Part shown: one piece after another, positions 17,401 to 26,329 of the stretch
Layout: every line of letters begins with the position of its first letter
Position numbering within the stretch: the stretch's first letter is position 1
Assembly: GCA_937926105.1 (NCBI GenBank)
Contig: CALANS010000088.1
Location: 34,528 to 98,527 of the forward strand
Reading direction: 5' to 3'
From: an uncultured Actinomycetes bacterium
GTDB taxonomy: Bacteria; Actinomycetota; Actinomycetes; Mycobacteriales; Nakamurellaceae
DNA length: 64,000 bases
Made by a program: the position numbers and the translations under genes
Notes under the pieces: generated by a model
Seen by the model: the letters and a program-made list of their open reading frames with translations, nothing else
Databases searched by the model: none
Told to the model about the DNA's origin: nothing

Positions 17401-19256
17401 GGGTTCGGCAGCTGGAGATCGAGAACTTTCGGGGGATCACGAGCGGACGCGTGGTCTTCCAGCAGCACACCCTGCTCGTCGGCGGCAACAACATCGGTAA
17501 GTCGACAGTGTGCGAGGCCCTCGACCTGCTGCTCGGTCCGGAACGCCTTTACCGTCGGCCGCCCATCGACGAGCACGACTTCTCGCACGGTGCCTATCTC
17601 AACGATGACGACAGCCCTCGCGACATCCGGCTCAGCGCCGTACTGACTGAACTCACCGACCAGGAACAGCTCCGCTTCTTTCAGCATCTCCGCCGGTGGG
17701 ACGACGCCGCGCTCCGCTTCATCGACGAAGAGCCGGGAGGTCTTGCTGAGGCCGACGACGAGCGTACGATGTGGGCGTTGCCGGTCATCTTCGTCGGACG
17801 GTATGACCGAGAGGAGGACGACTTCGTCGGCGAGACCTTCTTTGACCATCCAACACCGGAACTCGATGAACTCGACGATGAACAGAGAGCGTCGCTCGGC
17901 CAAGGCCGCGCAGCGTTCACCCGCGCCCACAAGCGCATGTGCGGCTTCGTCTTCCTCCGAGCCCTTCGGACGGGCTCACGCGCGCTGAGCCTGCAGCGAG
18001 GCTCATTGCTCGACACGATCCTTCGACTCGGCGGCGACGGCGCAGCCGAGATGTGGCAAGACGCGCTCGGTGCACTGAAGAGCCTCGATCCTGCGATCGG
18101 GGAGATCGAACAGCTCAAGACGATCCGAACAAACATCCGGAACCGTCTCGGAAAGTTCGTGAATCTGGCCCCCGGTGAGGACTCGGCGGCCTTCTTCGCT
18201 TCTGACCTCACCCGAGAGCACCTGCGTGAGGTGGTCCGGCTATTCGTCGCAACGCAGCCGAGCAACCACGCTGTGCCCTTCGCGCGCCAAGGGACCGGCT
18301 CGCTCAACCTGCTTGTCTTTGCGCTCCTCACGATCATCGCCGATCTGAAAGAGCAGCAGTCGGTCATCTTCGTCATGGAAGAACCCGAGATCGCGCTACC
18401 GCCACATACCCAGCGACGGGTGACCAAGTACGTCCTGCAAGAGATGGGTCAATCGATCGTCACGTCGCACTCGCCCTACGTGATCGAGCAGTTCGACCCG
18501 GAGAGTGTCGTCATCCTCTCCCGTGACGGTGATCAGTTCGCTGGGTCGCCGATCGACGCAGCGAGCGTCAAACCAAAGACCTATCGTGCGCAACGGCGGC
18601 AGTTCGCCGAAGCCATCCTGAGCCGCGCCGTCTTGGTGGTCGAGGGACAGACCGAGATGGTCGCTGTGCACGCAACCTCGTCAGCGCTCGAGCGACTCCG
18701 GCCCGGCTACTCGCACATCGATCTCGCGGGCGTCTCCCTGTTCAACGCGGGAAACGATCGGGAGGTCCCCAAATTCGCGCCGGTCTTCAAGGCCATGGGT
18801 AAGCGCGTCTACGGCATGCGAGACAAGCTCAACGCCCCTGACGCGACCAACGCCACCGAAGACATCAAGTCATTTGACCAGCTCTGGCAGTCGCCTGAAC
18901 TCGGCATCGAACAGCTCCTCGTGAAGCAGGTCCCTTCAGCGGTGTTGCGCCGGTTCCTCGACGACGTGGTGCAGCGCGACGACTACCCAGCCGACAGCCA
19001 CCCATACGTATCTGAGCAGGTTGCTGATGCGTCTCTGGCGAGCTTGGCCTGCGACGTCTTGAAGGTCCGCAAGGGTGACAACTACGGCCTCGGGTACGCC
19101 GCCATGCTCATAGACCAATGCCAGACCGAGTCAGATCTCCCCGAGTTCATACGGGTCGCACTCATCGCGATCGATCAGGACCTGGGCACCGAGCCTGAGC
19201 TGGTCCTTGACGACGAAGCCGTGGTGCCACAGGCTGCGTCGGACATCGAGGAGTAA
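17397..19256 (+). CDS. gajA: OLD-family ATP-dependent nuclease, Gabija GajA-like
   Basis: 619 residues starting in an ATGA overlap with the AAA+ gene. The ABC-type ATPase head has Walker A GGNNIGKST (residues ~29-37), a signature-like GTGSLNLLVFALL near 300, Walker B FVMEEPEIAL near 325 and the H-loop TSHSP near 360. The TOPRIM domain follows, with LVVEGQTE near residue 414. The second acidic motif is less standard: Arg-Asp-Lys-Leu-Asn near 474 instead of a clear Asp-x-Asp. Pairing with a UvrD-like helicase six bases downstream matches class 2 OLD/Gabija loci, in which GajA nicks DNA when nucleotides are depleted. Slightly longer than the ~580 residues of the type protein. Confidence 0.88.
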   Translation: MRVRQLEIENFRGITSGRVVFQQHTLLVGGNNIGKSTVCEALDLLLGPERLYRRPPIDEHDFSHGAYLNDDDSPRDIRLSAVLTELTDQEQLRFFQHLRRWDDAALRFIDEEPGGLAEADDERTMWALPVIFVGRYDREEDDFVGETFFDHPTPELDELDDEQRASLGQGRAAFTRAHKRMCGFVFLRALRTGSRALSLQRGSLLDTILRLGGDGAAEMWQDALGALKSLDPAIGEIEQLKTIRTNIRNRLGKFVNLAPGEDSAAFFASDLTREHLREVVRLFVATQPSNHAVPFARQGTGSLNLLVFALLTIIADLKEQQSVIFVMEEPEIALPPHTQRRVTKYVLQEMGQSIVTSHSPYVIEQFDPESVVILSRDGDQFAGSPIDAASVKPKTYRAQRRQFAEAILSRAVLVVEGQTEMVAVHATSSALERLRPGYSHIDLAGVSLFNAGNDREVPKFAPVFKAMGKRVYGMRDKLNAPDATNATEDIKSFDQLWQSPELGIEQLLVKQVPSAVLRRFLDDVVQRDDYPADSHPYVSEQVADASLASLACDVLKVRKGDNYGLGYAAMLIDQCQTESDLPEFIRVALIAIDQDLGTEPELVLDDEAVVPQAASDIEE

Positions 19257-19262
19257 CGCGGC

Positions 19263-20960
19263 GTGCAGCTGGAACTCTCCGAGACAGCTCGCGCCGTCCT
19301 GGAACACGAGTGCCCAGTCCTCGTGCTCGGTGGGCCAGGCTCCGGCAAGACGACCCTGTCGCTCCTGAAAGCCAAGGCACTCATCCCGGACCTCACGGCG
19401 GGCCAGGAGATCCTATTCCTGAGCTTCTCCCGGGCCGCGGTCCGCCAGGTCGAGATGCGATGCCGCGACATTCTGAGTTCCTCTGAGCGCCGCGTCATTG
19501 CCGTGCGCACCTACCACGCCTTCGCCATGGACGTGCTGCGCACACACGGACGGCTTCTCACGGGGACTACGCCCCGGATCGTGTATCCGGGAGACGAGAG
19601 CCTCGCCCGAGCCGCCTTCGAGGGGGACTGGGCAACCGAGACCGAGCGCCTCGCCAGCGAAGAGGGGCGATACGTCTTCGGGCAGTTCGCAGCGGGAGCT
19701 AGCCAGCTCATTACCGGATCCGTAGCGATCGCAAGGCTGATCGCCAACAAGTACCCCGTCATCATCTTGGACGAGTTCCAGGACACCGATGACGCGCAGT
19801 GGGCACTTGTGAAGGCGCTCTCAGCGCGTTCCAGGACCGTCGTCATGGCCGACCCCGACCAGCGCATCTTTGACTACGACGATCGTGTCGATCCGGAGCG
19901 CCTCAACCATATGCGCGACCACCTCGAGCCTGCCGAGTTCGACCTGACCGGGGAGAACCACCGCAGCCCGGATGTCGGCATCTTGCAGTACGCGAACGCC
20001 GTCCTCACGAATCGCCCGCTGCCGACGACAGACGATGTCCTGCAGCGCTTCTACTGGGGGAACACCTTCGACAGCACCGTCCACGCCGGCGTCATCTGGA
20101 TGTTCTCGATGCTGCGTAAAGCTGGCATCGCGCAGCCATCTGTGGTTGTGCTCGCTCGCACCAACTCCCTCGTTGGCAAGCTATCGGTGACACTGGGCCA
20201 GGCCCACACCTTCAACGGCCAGACCCTGCGACCTGTCGGGCACGACGTCCTATGGGACGCCGATCTCACCGCCGCTGCGGCGCTCGTAGTGGCCTCGATT
20301 CTCGAATGGCCCGGCCGCACGAAGCAGGAAGGGCTCGGCCAGACCCTCGACCGCATCGCGGACTACTTCGATGCCAAGAACGCTGCCAACCCGAGCAACT
20401 CAGCCAGCCAAGCGAGCCAGCGCTACCGAACGGCTGCAGACCGTGCACGGGCCGACCAGCCGCCACGACTCGCAAGCGGCAAGGTCCTCGCCGCCGCAAT
20501 CGACAGCGGCCTGACGCTACGCGGCGACCCTGTCGAAGACTGGCGCCAAGCCCGCGACCTCCTTGGCGCTGGCAAAGACCTTGCTGACCTTCTTGCGAAT
20601 GCCCGGTTCGTGCGCCTCTTCCGGGCGACCGATGAAATCGGGAGCCGGCTCGCGGACGCCTGGGACCAACGTGGAAGCTACGGCCGAGCGACCGACCTTG
20701 TTCGTCGTGCCCTCGAGACAGGACGACTCCAATCCGATCAGCGTGACCCTAGGGGGTGCGTCCTGATGACGATCCACAAGGCGAAGGGCAAAGAGTTCGA
20801 CGGTGTGGTGCTCGTCGAGGGCCAGTACCAGGGCAGCTTCTTCCGAGACGACGACACCGACGCACAGCGAGCATCAACACGCCGACTCCTGCGCGTCGGC
20901 ATCACCCGCGCGCGCCATCGCGTGGTCATCCTCCGACCGCAAGGAGCGTCGGCGCTGTAG
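19263..20960 (+). CDS. gajB: UvrD/PcrA-like superfamily 1 helicase, Gabija GajB-like
   Basis: 565 residues from a GTG six bases after the OLD gene. SF1 motifs appear in order: Walker A GGPGSGKTT (~22-30), LSFSRAAVRQ (Ia), TYHAFAMDVL, ILDEFQDTD (~169, motif II), MADPDQRIFDY (III), ENHRSP (IV), MTIHKAKGKEFDGVVL (~501, V) and LLRVGITRARHRVVIL (~545, VI). The protein is shorter than UvrD and lacks long 1B/2B domains, as expected of GajB. Together with the OLD nuclease it forms a Gabija-type pair. It is the last gene of the overlapped operon; a convergent gene follows 86 bases later. Confidence 0.88.
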   Translation: MQLELSETARAVLEHECPVLVLGGPGSGKTTLSLLKAKALIPDLTAGQEILFLSFSRAAVRQVEMRCRDILSSSERRVIAVRTYHAFAMDVLRTHGRLLTGTTPRIVYPGDESLARAAFEGDWATETERLASEEGRYVFGQFAAGASQLITGSVAIARLIANKYPVIILDEFQDTDDAQWALVKALSARSRTVVMADPDQRIFDYDDRVDPERLNHMRDHLEPAEFDLTGENHRSPDVGILQYANAVLTNRPLPTTDDVLQRFYWGNTFDSTVHAGVIWMFSMLRKAGIAQPSVVVLARTNSLVGKLSVTLGQAHTFNGQTLRPVGHDVLWDADLTAAAALVVASILEWPGRTKQEGLGQTLDRIADYFDAKNAANPSNSASQASQRYRTAADRARADQPPRLASGKVLAAAIDSGLTLRGDPVEDWRQARDLLGAGKDLADLLANARFVRLFRATDEIGSRLADAWDQRGSYGRATDLVRRALETGRLQSDQRDPRGCVLMTIHKAKGKEFDGVVLVEGQYQGSFFRDDDTDAQRASTRRLLRVGITRARHRVVILRPQGASAL

Positions 20961-21046
20961 CGGCTCATAGCCGCCTCGGTTGCCCGCTGACTACTGATCA
21001 GGGTTACATGGGAACAGCGAGCGTCCCAATTCTGGAGGCGCGGGGG

Positions 21047-22354
21047 CTAACGCCACCGGAGGTTCGTCGAGGTGGCACGTGCCCGCACGATCTCTTCGAT
21101 CTCCCTCATTCGCGCCGGAACGCTGCGCGAGTGGTGCCGCACGTACACCCGCCTCGGCTCGTTGGGCTTGGACGAGCCGAACAGAGCCAGCCCGGCGTTG
21201 ACGATCAGCTCAATGACCACCATGTCCGTGCCATCGACTGGCAAGACCTCGAAGGAGTAGGACGGTGTCGGCTCAACCCATGCATCGACAAGCTCAGACA
21301 GAGTGTCCTTGTACTTGCTGGCTTTCGCGTTGGGTAACCCAACGACCTCGTAATCGTCGGTGATACCGAATAGCAGTGACCCACCACCACCGTTCGCAAA
21401 GGCGCAGACGGTCTTCATCGCCTTGGCCTTGGTCGAATCAGCCTCGGGGATCTGCTGCTTGAACTCCACCGTGTCGCTCTCGCGAGCCGCGAGGAACGCG
21501 TCGATCTTCGTCTTGGCGACGACCTCGACAGTGACCCCGGCTTCCTGTTGGCGCGCCCAGGGCCACGCGAGGAATCGACGATCAAGCCACTCGGCTCCTG
21601 CCCTGATCACGACCCAAGCGCCTGGCGGGAGCCCGTTGGGCATCGGGAAGGCCACGGCGGTAGTCGAGTCCCGTGTCTTGAGCACCTCTGCCGGCCCCGG
21701 CGCGTCGCCCGCCAGCTCGAGAGTCAGACCGTCAAGGGCTGTTCCCTCGACCTCGACCCGCAACTCGTCCTCAGCGATCTCCACTCCGTTGATTCGTGCG
21801 CGCGTGTCGACACGCCGGAACATCGCGAACGTCGTAACGGATCCGCCAGGCTGGCTCGGACCTAGTCCGAAGAAGACCGCAGCGGCGTTGTAGAAGCTGG
21901 CGAAGCTCGGCGCGTCGCTGTCCGACAGGAGCGGTCGCTGCGGCTCGTTGGTCTGAAGGCTGCCGAGGTGAACCTCGTAGGAGGGCCACTCAAGCACCTC
22001 GTATCCGCTGTGGGCTTGGCTCTCGCGGCGCTCCCAGTTGAGACGGTCGGTGGGCTGGCCGAGCGCGTGTTCCCAGCCGTCGTCGGTGGTCACCCTGCCT
22101 TCCTTGAGCCAGCCGCATACTTGCCTTCCGGGCAGCTCACGGGCAGAGAAGGCGACGTTCGCGTACTGCCAATCGTGGTCGGCGCCACCCGGAGGCTTGA
22201 GGCCGTCGATGACCTCCAGCAAGCGAAGGCGCCAGGTGTCCGCTCCCTCGCGGCACCACGCGGCGCGCACCCAGACGCCGTCAATGTCTTTAAGCTGTGC
22301 GCCGAGTTCGGCGGCGACACCCGGGAGCTTCTGCGGGACCGTCATAGGTGCCAT
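21047..22354 (-). CDS. AlbA_2 (Schlafen-like) domain protein with large N-terminal region
   Basis: 435 residues from the ATG at 22354; a TTG at 22375 is an alternative start. The C-terminal part (from about residue 290) has the AlbA_2 signature Glu-Ser-Asp-Thr-Val-Glu-Phe-Lys, then AFANGGGGSLLFGITDD, Gly-Leu-Pro, and a Pro-Arg-Arg-Val-Tyr-Val-Arg strand. AlbA_2 domains are related to Schlafen nucleases and often occur in transcriptional or defence proteins. The first ~285 residues are rich in Trp and look like a mixed alpha/beta domain that I do not recognise. It converges on the Gabija helicase gene and is probably part of the same defence region. RNA cleavage is only a possibility. Confidence 0.7.
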   Translation of the reverse strand: MAPMTVPQKLPGVAAELGAQLKDIDGVWVRAAWCREGADTWRLRLLEVIDGLKPPGGADHDWQYANVAFSARELPGRQVCGWLKEGRVTTDDGWEHALGQPTDRLNWERRESQAHSGYEVLEWPSYEVHLGSLQTNEPQRPLLSDSDAPSFASFYNAAAVFFGLGPSQPGGSVTTFAMFRRVDTRARINGVEIAEDELRVEVEGTALDGLTLELAGDAPGPAEVLKTRDSTTAVAFPMPNGLPPGAWVVIRAGAEWLDRRFLAWPWARQQEAGVTVEVVAKTKIDAFLAARESDTVEFKQQIPEADSTKAKAMKTVCAFANGGGGSLLFGITDDYEVVGLPNAKASKYKDTLSELVDAWVEPTPSYSFEVLPVDGTDMVVIELIVNAGLALFGSSKPNEPRRVYVRHHSRSVPARMREIEEIVRARATSTNLRWR

Positions 22355-22417
22355 CTTGGACGGTGACTCTGACAAGCCGTGCGTGCTCGACCCGGTTGCT
22401 CACGCCAAGGAACCGGG

Positions 22418-22651
22418 TCATTCATCGACGATCACAGGTCCGAGGGACGATCCAAGGTCCGGGGTACCTTCCGGATGCTCGGACTCTCGTGCGATCTGAT
22501 GGGCGTAGTAGATCCACATCTCGTCGGTGAACGCTGGATCGTCGCCATCAACGTCCTCAGCCGCGGGAACAGCCTCCCATAGGTGATGCAAGCTCAGCGC
22601 GGAACCGGGCCGGTCGTCGTGGCGGCTGAGCCTCCGCTTCTTCCCGCTCAT
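22418..22651 (-). CDS. Small acidic protein, 77 aa
   Basis: A short gene with a basic N-terminus (several Lys/Arg in the first 14 residues) and an acidic remainder containing Trp-Ile-Tyr-Tyr-Ala-His. Its ATG overlaps the stop of the HTH gene by 4 bases, so the two are translationally coupled; this is the main support for its reality. No family is recognised. It could be a partner of the HTH protein. Confidence 0.5.
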   Translation of the reverse strand: MSGKKRRLSRHDDRPGSALSLHHLWEAVPAAEDVDGDDPAFTDEMWIYYAHQIARESEHPEGTPDLGSSLGPVIVDE

Positions 22652-23085
22652 CGGGCCGCTCCTGTCGTGGAGCGCATGGTGACGCCACGCTCGCGCAGCC
22701 GCCGATGCACCGTGGTGGCCGTGACGCCGAGATGTTCACCGATCCTGGCGAGTGACCAGCCATCCTCGTAGAGCTGGGCAGCCTGGTCGATGTCCTCAGG
22801 GCTCAAGCCCGGGTGCTTGGTCTGGACGCCATTGCGGCTGAGGATCTTGCCGACCGTTCTGCGGTCGATGCCGAACTGGGGGCCGAGTTGGTAGACCGTG
22901 GCGCCAGCCTGGTAGGCATCGATGAGCGCCCGGGTCTGGTCGGCGTCGAGCTGACGGGCCGTGCCCGGTAAGCGTCGCCCGGGCGGCTTGGGTGCGGGAG
23001 AGCCGGGCTTCGGGAGCTTCTTCAGCAGGGCCTCCAGGGCGCTGACCTGGGATTTCGTGTTGTAGTAAGCTCCCCGCTTCTCCAC
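22648..23085 (-). CDS. Double helix-turn-helix protein, resolvase/recombinase C-terminal type
   Basis: About 145 residues. Residues 1-25 form a helix ([10 protein letters not shown]). A proline-rich linker leads to an HTH at about 48-85 ([20 protein letters not shown], then Ile-Asp-Arg-Arg-Thr-Val). A second HTH lies at about 95-135 (Leu-Tyr-Glu-Asp-Gly-Trp-Ser-Leu ... Thr-Val-His-Arg-Arg-Leu). These resemble the DNA-binding tail of Hin-type serine recombinases, but no catalytic domain is present. The GTG start lies only 4 bases from a hairpin, and the frame stays open through the hairpin to a TGA at 23122-23124. It may thus be a remnant cut at the island edge or a free DNA-binding protein. 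Confidence 0.6.
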   Translation of the reverse strand: MEKRGAYYNTKSQVSALEALLKKLPKPGSPAPKPPGRRLPGTARQLDADQTRALIDAYQAGATVYQLGPQFGIDRRTVGKILSRNGVQTKHPGLSPEDIDQAAQLYEDGWSLARIGEHLGVTATTVHRRLRERGVTMRSTTGAAR

Positions 23086-23088
23086 GTC

Positions 23089-23122
23089 AAAGGGTCGTCT
23101 CCGATCGGAGGCGGCCCTTTTT
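23089..23122. terminator. Strong stem-loop with flanking A and T runs
   Basis: AAAGGG ... CTCCGATCGGAG ... CCCTTTTT forms a long stem with only G-T wobbles inside; the centre is CCGATCGG. The A run on one side and T run on the other would let it stop transcription from either direction. It marks the change from accessory genes on the left to core ctaD on the right. Confidence 0.7.
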
Positions 23123-23327
23123 CATGCCTTCCACCGGCCCTGCTGGTGCGCCCGACGAGGCCGTCACGACCCGGGCGCAGCGGCGCGGCCGGGGTTGCCT
23201 CCCGGCAGGACTGCGCCCCAGCGCGTCGTCGTGCCCCGCCGGGTGCGTCGCAGACCGTCGGACTAAGCTTGCGCGGGAGTGCGCCGCGTGCGCACCGAGC
23301 CTTTGTCCACACCAGCAGGAGGCCGCC

Positions 23328-25079
23328 GTGACTGCCGTTGCACCACGTCCCGTGGTCACACGCCCCTACCCGGTCCAGCGGGCGCCGCGTGGCTCGAAGT
23401 TCCTGAGCTACCTGCGCACCACGGACCCCAAGGCGATCGGCGCCATGTACGTCGTCACCTCGTTGACGTTCTTCATGATCGGTGGGGCGATGGCCCTGCT
23501 GATGCGCACCGAACTGGCCCATCCCGGCTTGCAGTTCCTGTCGCTGGAGCAGTTCAACCAGCTGTTCACCATGCACGGCACGATCATGTTGCTGTTCTAT
23601 GCGACACCGATCGTGTTCGGGTTCGCCAACCTGGTGCTGCCGTTGCAGATCGGCTCGCCGGACGTTGCATTCCCGAGATTGAACGCCTTCTCCTACTGGC
23701 TGTATCTGTTCGGGGCGATCACCGCGATGAGCGGTTTTGTTACTCCGGGCGGGGCGGCGGCGTTCGGCTGGTTTGCCTACACACCGCTGTCGGATTCGGT
23801 GAATTCTCCGGGCGCCGGCGGCGACCTGTGGATCATGGGATTGGTCCTTTCGGGATTGGGGACCATTCTGGGTGGGGTCAACATGATCACCACCGTGGTG
23901 TGCATGCGCGCCCCGGGCATGACCATGTGGCGGATGCCGATCTTCACCTGGAACATCTTCATTACCTCGATCCTGGTGTTGATCGCGTTCCCGGTGCTGA
24001 CCGCCGCCCTGCTGGGCCTGGAGGCCGACCGGCATTTCGGAGCGCACGTCTTCGACCCAGCCAACGGCGGCGCTATTTTATGGCAGCACCTGTTCTGGTT
24101 CTTCGGTCATCCCGAGGTGTATATCGTGGCGTTGCCGTTCTTTGGCATCATCACCGAAGTGATTCCGGTCTTCAGCCGTAAGCCCACCTTCGGGTATCGG
24201 GGCATGGTGTTCGCCACCATCTCCATCGCGTCGCTGTCCACCGCGGTGTGGGCGCACCACATGTTCGCCACCGGCGCCGTACTGCTCCCCTTCTTCTCCT
24301 TCATGACATTCCTGATAGCCATCCCGACCGGGTTGAAGTTCTTCACCTGGATCGGCACGATGTGGCGCGGCCAGATCACCTTCGAAACACCCATGCTGTT
24401 TTCCGCCGGGTTCCTGGTCACCTTCCTGTTCGGCGGGCTGACCGGTGTGATCCTGGCCGCCCCACCGCTGGACTTCCACGTGTCGGACACGTATTTCGTG
24501 GTGGCGCACTTCCACTACGTGCTGTTCGGCACGATCGTGTTCGCCACCTTCGCCGGAATCTATTTCTGGTTCCCGAAGTTCACCGGCCGGTTCTTGGACG
24601 AGCCGCTGGGCAAGCTGCACTTTTGGACCACATTCATCGGGTTCCACGCCACGTTCCTGGTGCAGCACTGGCTAGGCAACATGGGCATGCCCCGCCGGTA
24701 CCCGGACTACCAGCCCACCGACGGGTTTACCTTCCTGAACACGTTCTCCACGATCGGCTCGTTCATCCTGGGCGCCTCCATGCTGGCGTTCGCGTGGAAC
24801 GTGATCCGCTCCTACCGGTACGGGGAGGTCACCACCGCGGATGATCCGTGGGGGTATGGGAACTCGCTGGAGTGGGCCACCTCGTCCCCGCCGCCGCGGC
24901 ACAACTTCACCGCGCTGCCCCGGATCCGCTCCGAACGTCCCGCATTCGACCTGCACCATCCGTGGCTCGCCGAACGCCTCGCCGTCGAGGCGCACCACAG
25001 TCCGAGCCGCGACTGGACCCCGATCGACCGCGACGAGATCGACCGCTACCTGTCCGAGAACGCGGAATCGACCCACTGA
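23328..25079 (+). CDS. ctaD: Cytochrome c oxidase (aa3) subunit I
   Basis: 583 residues from the GTG at 23328, seven bases after AGGAGG; the 68 codons upstream lack coding character. About twelve membrane helices are visible. Haem and copper ligands lie in recognisable places: MHGTIM (low-spin haem a His), HPEVYI (CuB His cross-linked to Tyr), AHHMF (two CuB His) and FHYVLFGT with the paired His of helix X. It is the catalytic, proton-pumping subunit of the terminal oxidase in the membrane. It stands apart from other oxidase genes, as in many actinobacteria, with serB starting 35 bases downstream. Confidence 0.97.
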   Translation: MTAVAPRPVVTRPYPVQRAPRGSKFLSYLRTTDPKAIGAMYVVTSLTFFMIGGAMALLMRTELAHPGLQFLSLEQFNQLFTMHGTIMLLFYATPIVFGFANLVLPLQIGSPDVAFPRLNAFSYWLYLFGAITAMSGFVTPGGAAAFGWFAYTPLSDSVNSPGAGGDLWIMGLVLSGLGTILGGVNMITTVVCMRAPGMTMWRMPIFTWNIFITSILVLIAFPVLTAALLGLEADRHFGAHVFDPANGGAILWQHLFWFFGHPEVYIVALPFFGIITEVIPVFSRKPTFGYRGMVFATISIASLSTAVWAHHMFATGAVLLPFFSFMTFLIAIPTGLKFFTWIGTMWRGQITFETPMLFSAGFLVTFLFGGLTGVILAAPPLDFHVSDTYFVVAHFHYVLFGTIVFATFAGIYFWFPKFTGRFLDEPLGKLHFWTTFIGFHATFLVQHWLGNMGMPRRYPDYQPTDGFTFLNTFSTIGSFILGASMLAFAWNVIRSYRYGEVTTADDPWGYGNSLEWATSSPPPRHNFTALPRIRSERPAFDLHHPWLAERLAVEAHHSPSRDWTPIDRDEIDRYLSENAESTH

Positions 25080-25114
25080 ACGAACGCCCGGCCCGATCGA
25101 CGCCCGGCTCCTCG

Positions 25115-26329
25115 GTGGGTGCTCGGGCGACGCTGCTGATCACCGTCACCGGCGAAGACCGCCCCGGTGTGACGGGCGTGCTGTTCACCGCGCTGGCCGC
25201 GCACCATGTCGAGGTGCTGGACGTCGAGCAGGTCGTGGTACGGGGCATGCTGACCCTGGGCGTGCTGGTGGCCACCCCCGGTGACCCGGACGCCGTCCAG
25301 GAGGCCGTCGAGCAGGCCATGGCCTCGGTGCGAATGCGGGTGCGGGTCTCGGTGTCCGGCCCGAGCGGGCCGCAGGCCACCTCCCGCACCCCGACCCACG
25401 CCGTCGTGGTGCTCGGCCGGCCACTACAGGCCAAGGCAATCGCGGTGCTGGCCCGCCGCTTCGGCCGGGCCGGAGTGAACATCGAAACGATCCGGGGGGT
25501 CGCCGACTACCCCGTCACCGGCCTGGAACTCGGCGTCCGCGCCGCCGACGACGAGACGTTGCGGGCCCTGGTGGCCGAGATCGCACCCAAGGTCGCGGTG
25601 GACATCGCGGTGGAACGGGCGGGCCTGGGCCGTCGGGCCAAGCGGCTGATCGTGTTCGATGTGGACTCCACGCTGATCACCGGCGAGGTGGTCGAGATGC
25701 TTGCCGACCGAGCCGGGCACCGGGCCGAGGTGGAGCAGGTCACCGCGGCCGCCATGCGTGGTGAGCTGGACTTCGAGGCGGCGCTGCGGCACCGAGTCGC
25801 GCTGCTCGCCGGGCTGGACGCCGCCGTGCTGGACGAGATCGGTGCGTCGCTGGAGTTGACCCCGGGGGCGCGCACCACGATCCGCACGCTGCGCCGGCTC
25901 GGGTTCCGCTGCGGCATCGTCTCCGGAGGCTTCACCCAGGTCACCCGGCACCTGGTGGACGCGCTCGCCCTGGACTTCGCGGCGGCCAACACCCTCGAGG
26001 TCATCGACGGTCGGCTCACCGGCCGGTTGGTGGGACCCGTGGTGGACCGGGCCGGCAAGGCGGGGGCGCTGGCCCGGTTCGCGGCCGAGTTCGGGGTGCC
26101 GCTGAGCCAGACGGTGGCGGTCGGTGACGGAGCCAACGACATCGACATGCTCACGGCCGCCGGGCTGGGCATTGCGTTCAACGCCAAGCCCACGGTGGCC
26201 GAGCACGCCGACACCGCCCTCAACCAGCCGTTCCTGGATCCGGTGCTGTTCATCCTGGGGATCACCCGGGACGAGGTGGAGGCCGCCGACGCCGCCGACG
26301 AGGTGTCGGTCACGGCGGTGACGGGGTGA
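25115..26329 (+). CDS. serB: Phosphoserine phosphatase with N-terminal ACT domains
   Basis: About 404 residues from the GTG at 25115, close to the ~409 of the mycobacterial SerB2 type. Two ACT-like modules (residues ~3-80 and ~95-165; TGEDRPGVTGVLFTAL is typical) precede a HAD domain. HAD motif I is FDVDSTLITGE, motif II the Ser in IVSGGF, then a conserved Lys and motif III GDGANDIDM. It makes L-serine from phosphoserine, and serine may act through the ACT part. The stop overlaps the GTG of the next gene (GTGA). The exact start is less certain because the region overlaps the ctaD end in longer frames. Confidence 0.94.
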   Translation: MGARATLLITVTGEDRPGVTGVLFTALAAHHVEVLDVEQVVVRGMLTLGVLVATPGDPDAVQEAVEQAMASVRMRVRVSVSGPSGPQATSRTPTHAVVVLGRPLQAKAIAVLARRFGRAGVNIETIRGVADYPVTGLELGVRAADDETLRALVAEIAPKVAVDIAVERAGLGRRAKRLIVFDVDSTLITGEVVEMLADRAGHRAEVEQVTAAAMRGELDFEAALRHRVALLAGLDAAVLDEIGASLELTPGARTTIRTLRRLGFRCGIVSGGFTQVTRHLVDALALDFAAANTLEVIDGRLTGRLVGPVVDRAGKAGALARFAAEFGVPLSQTVAVGDGANDIDMLTAAGLGIAFNAKPTVAEHADTALNQPFLDPVLFILGITRDEVEAADAADEVSVTAVTG

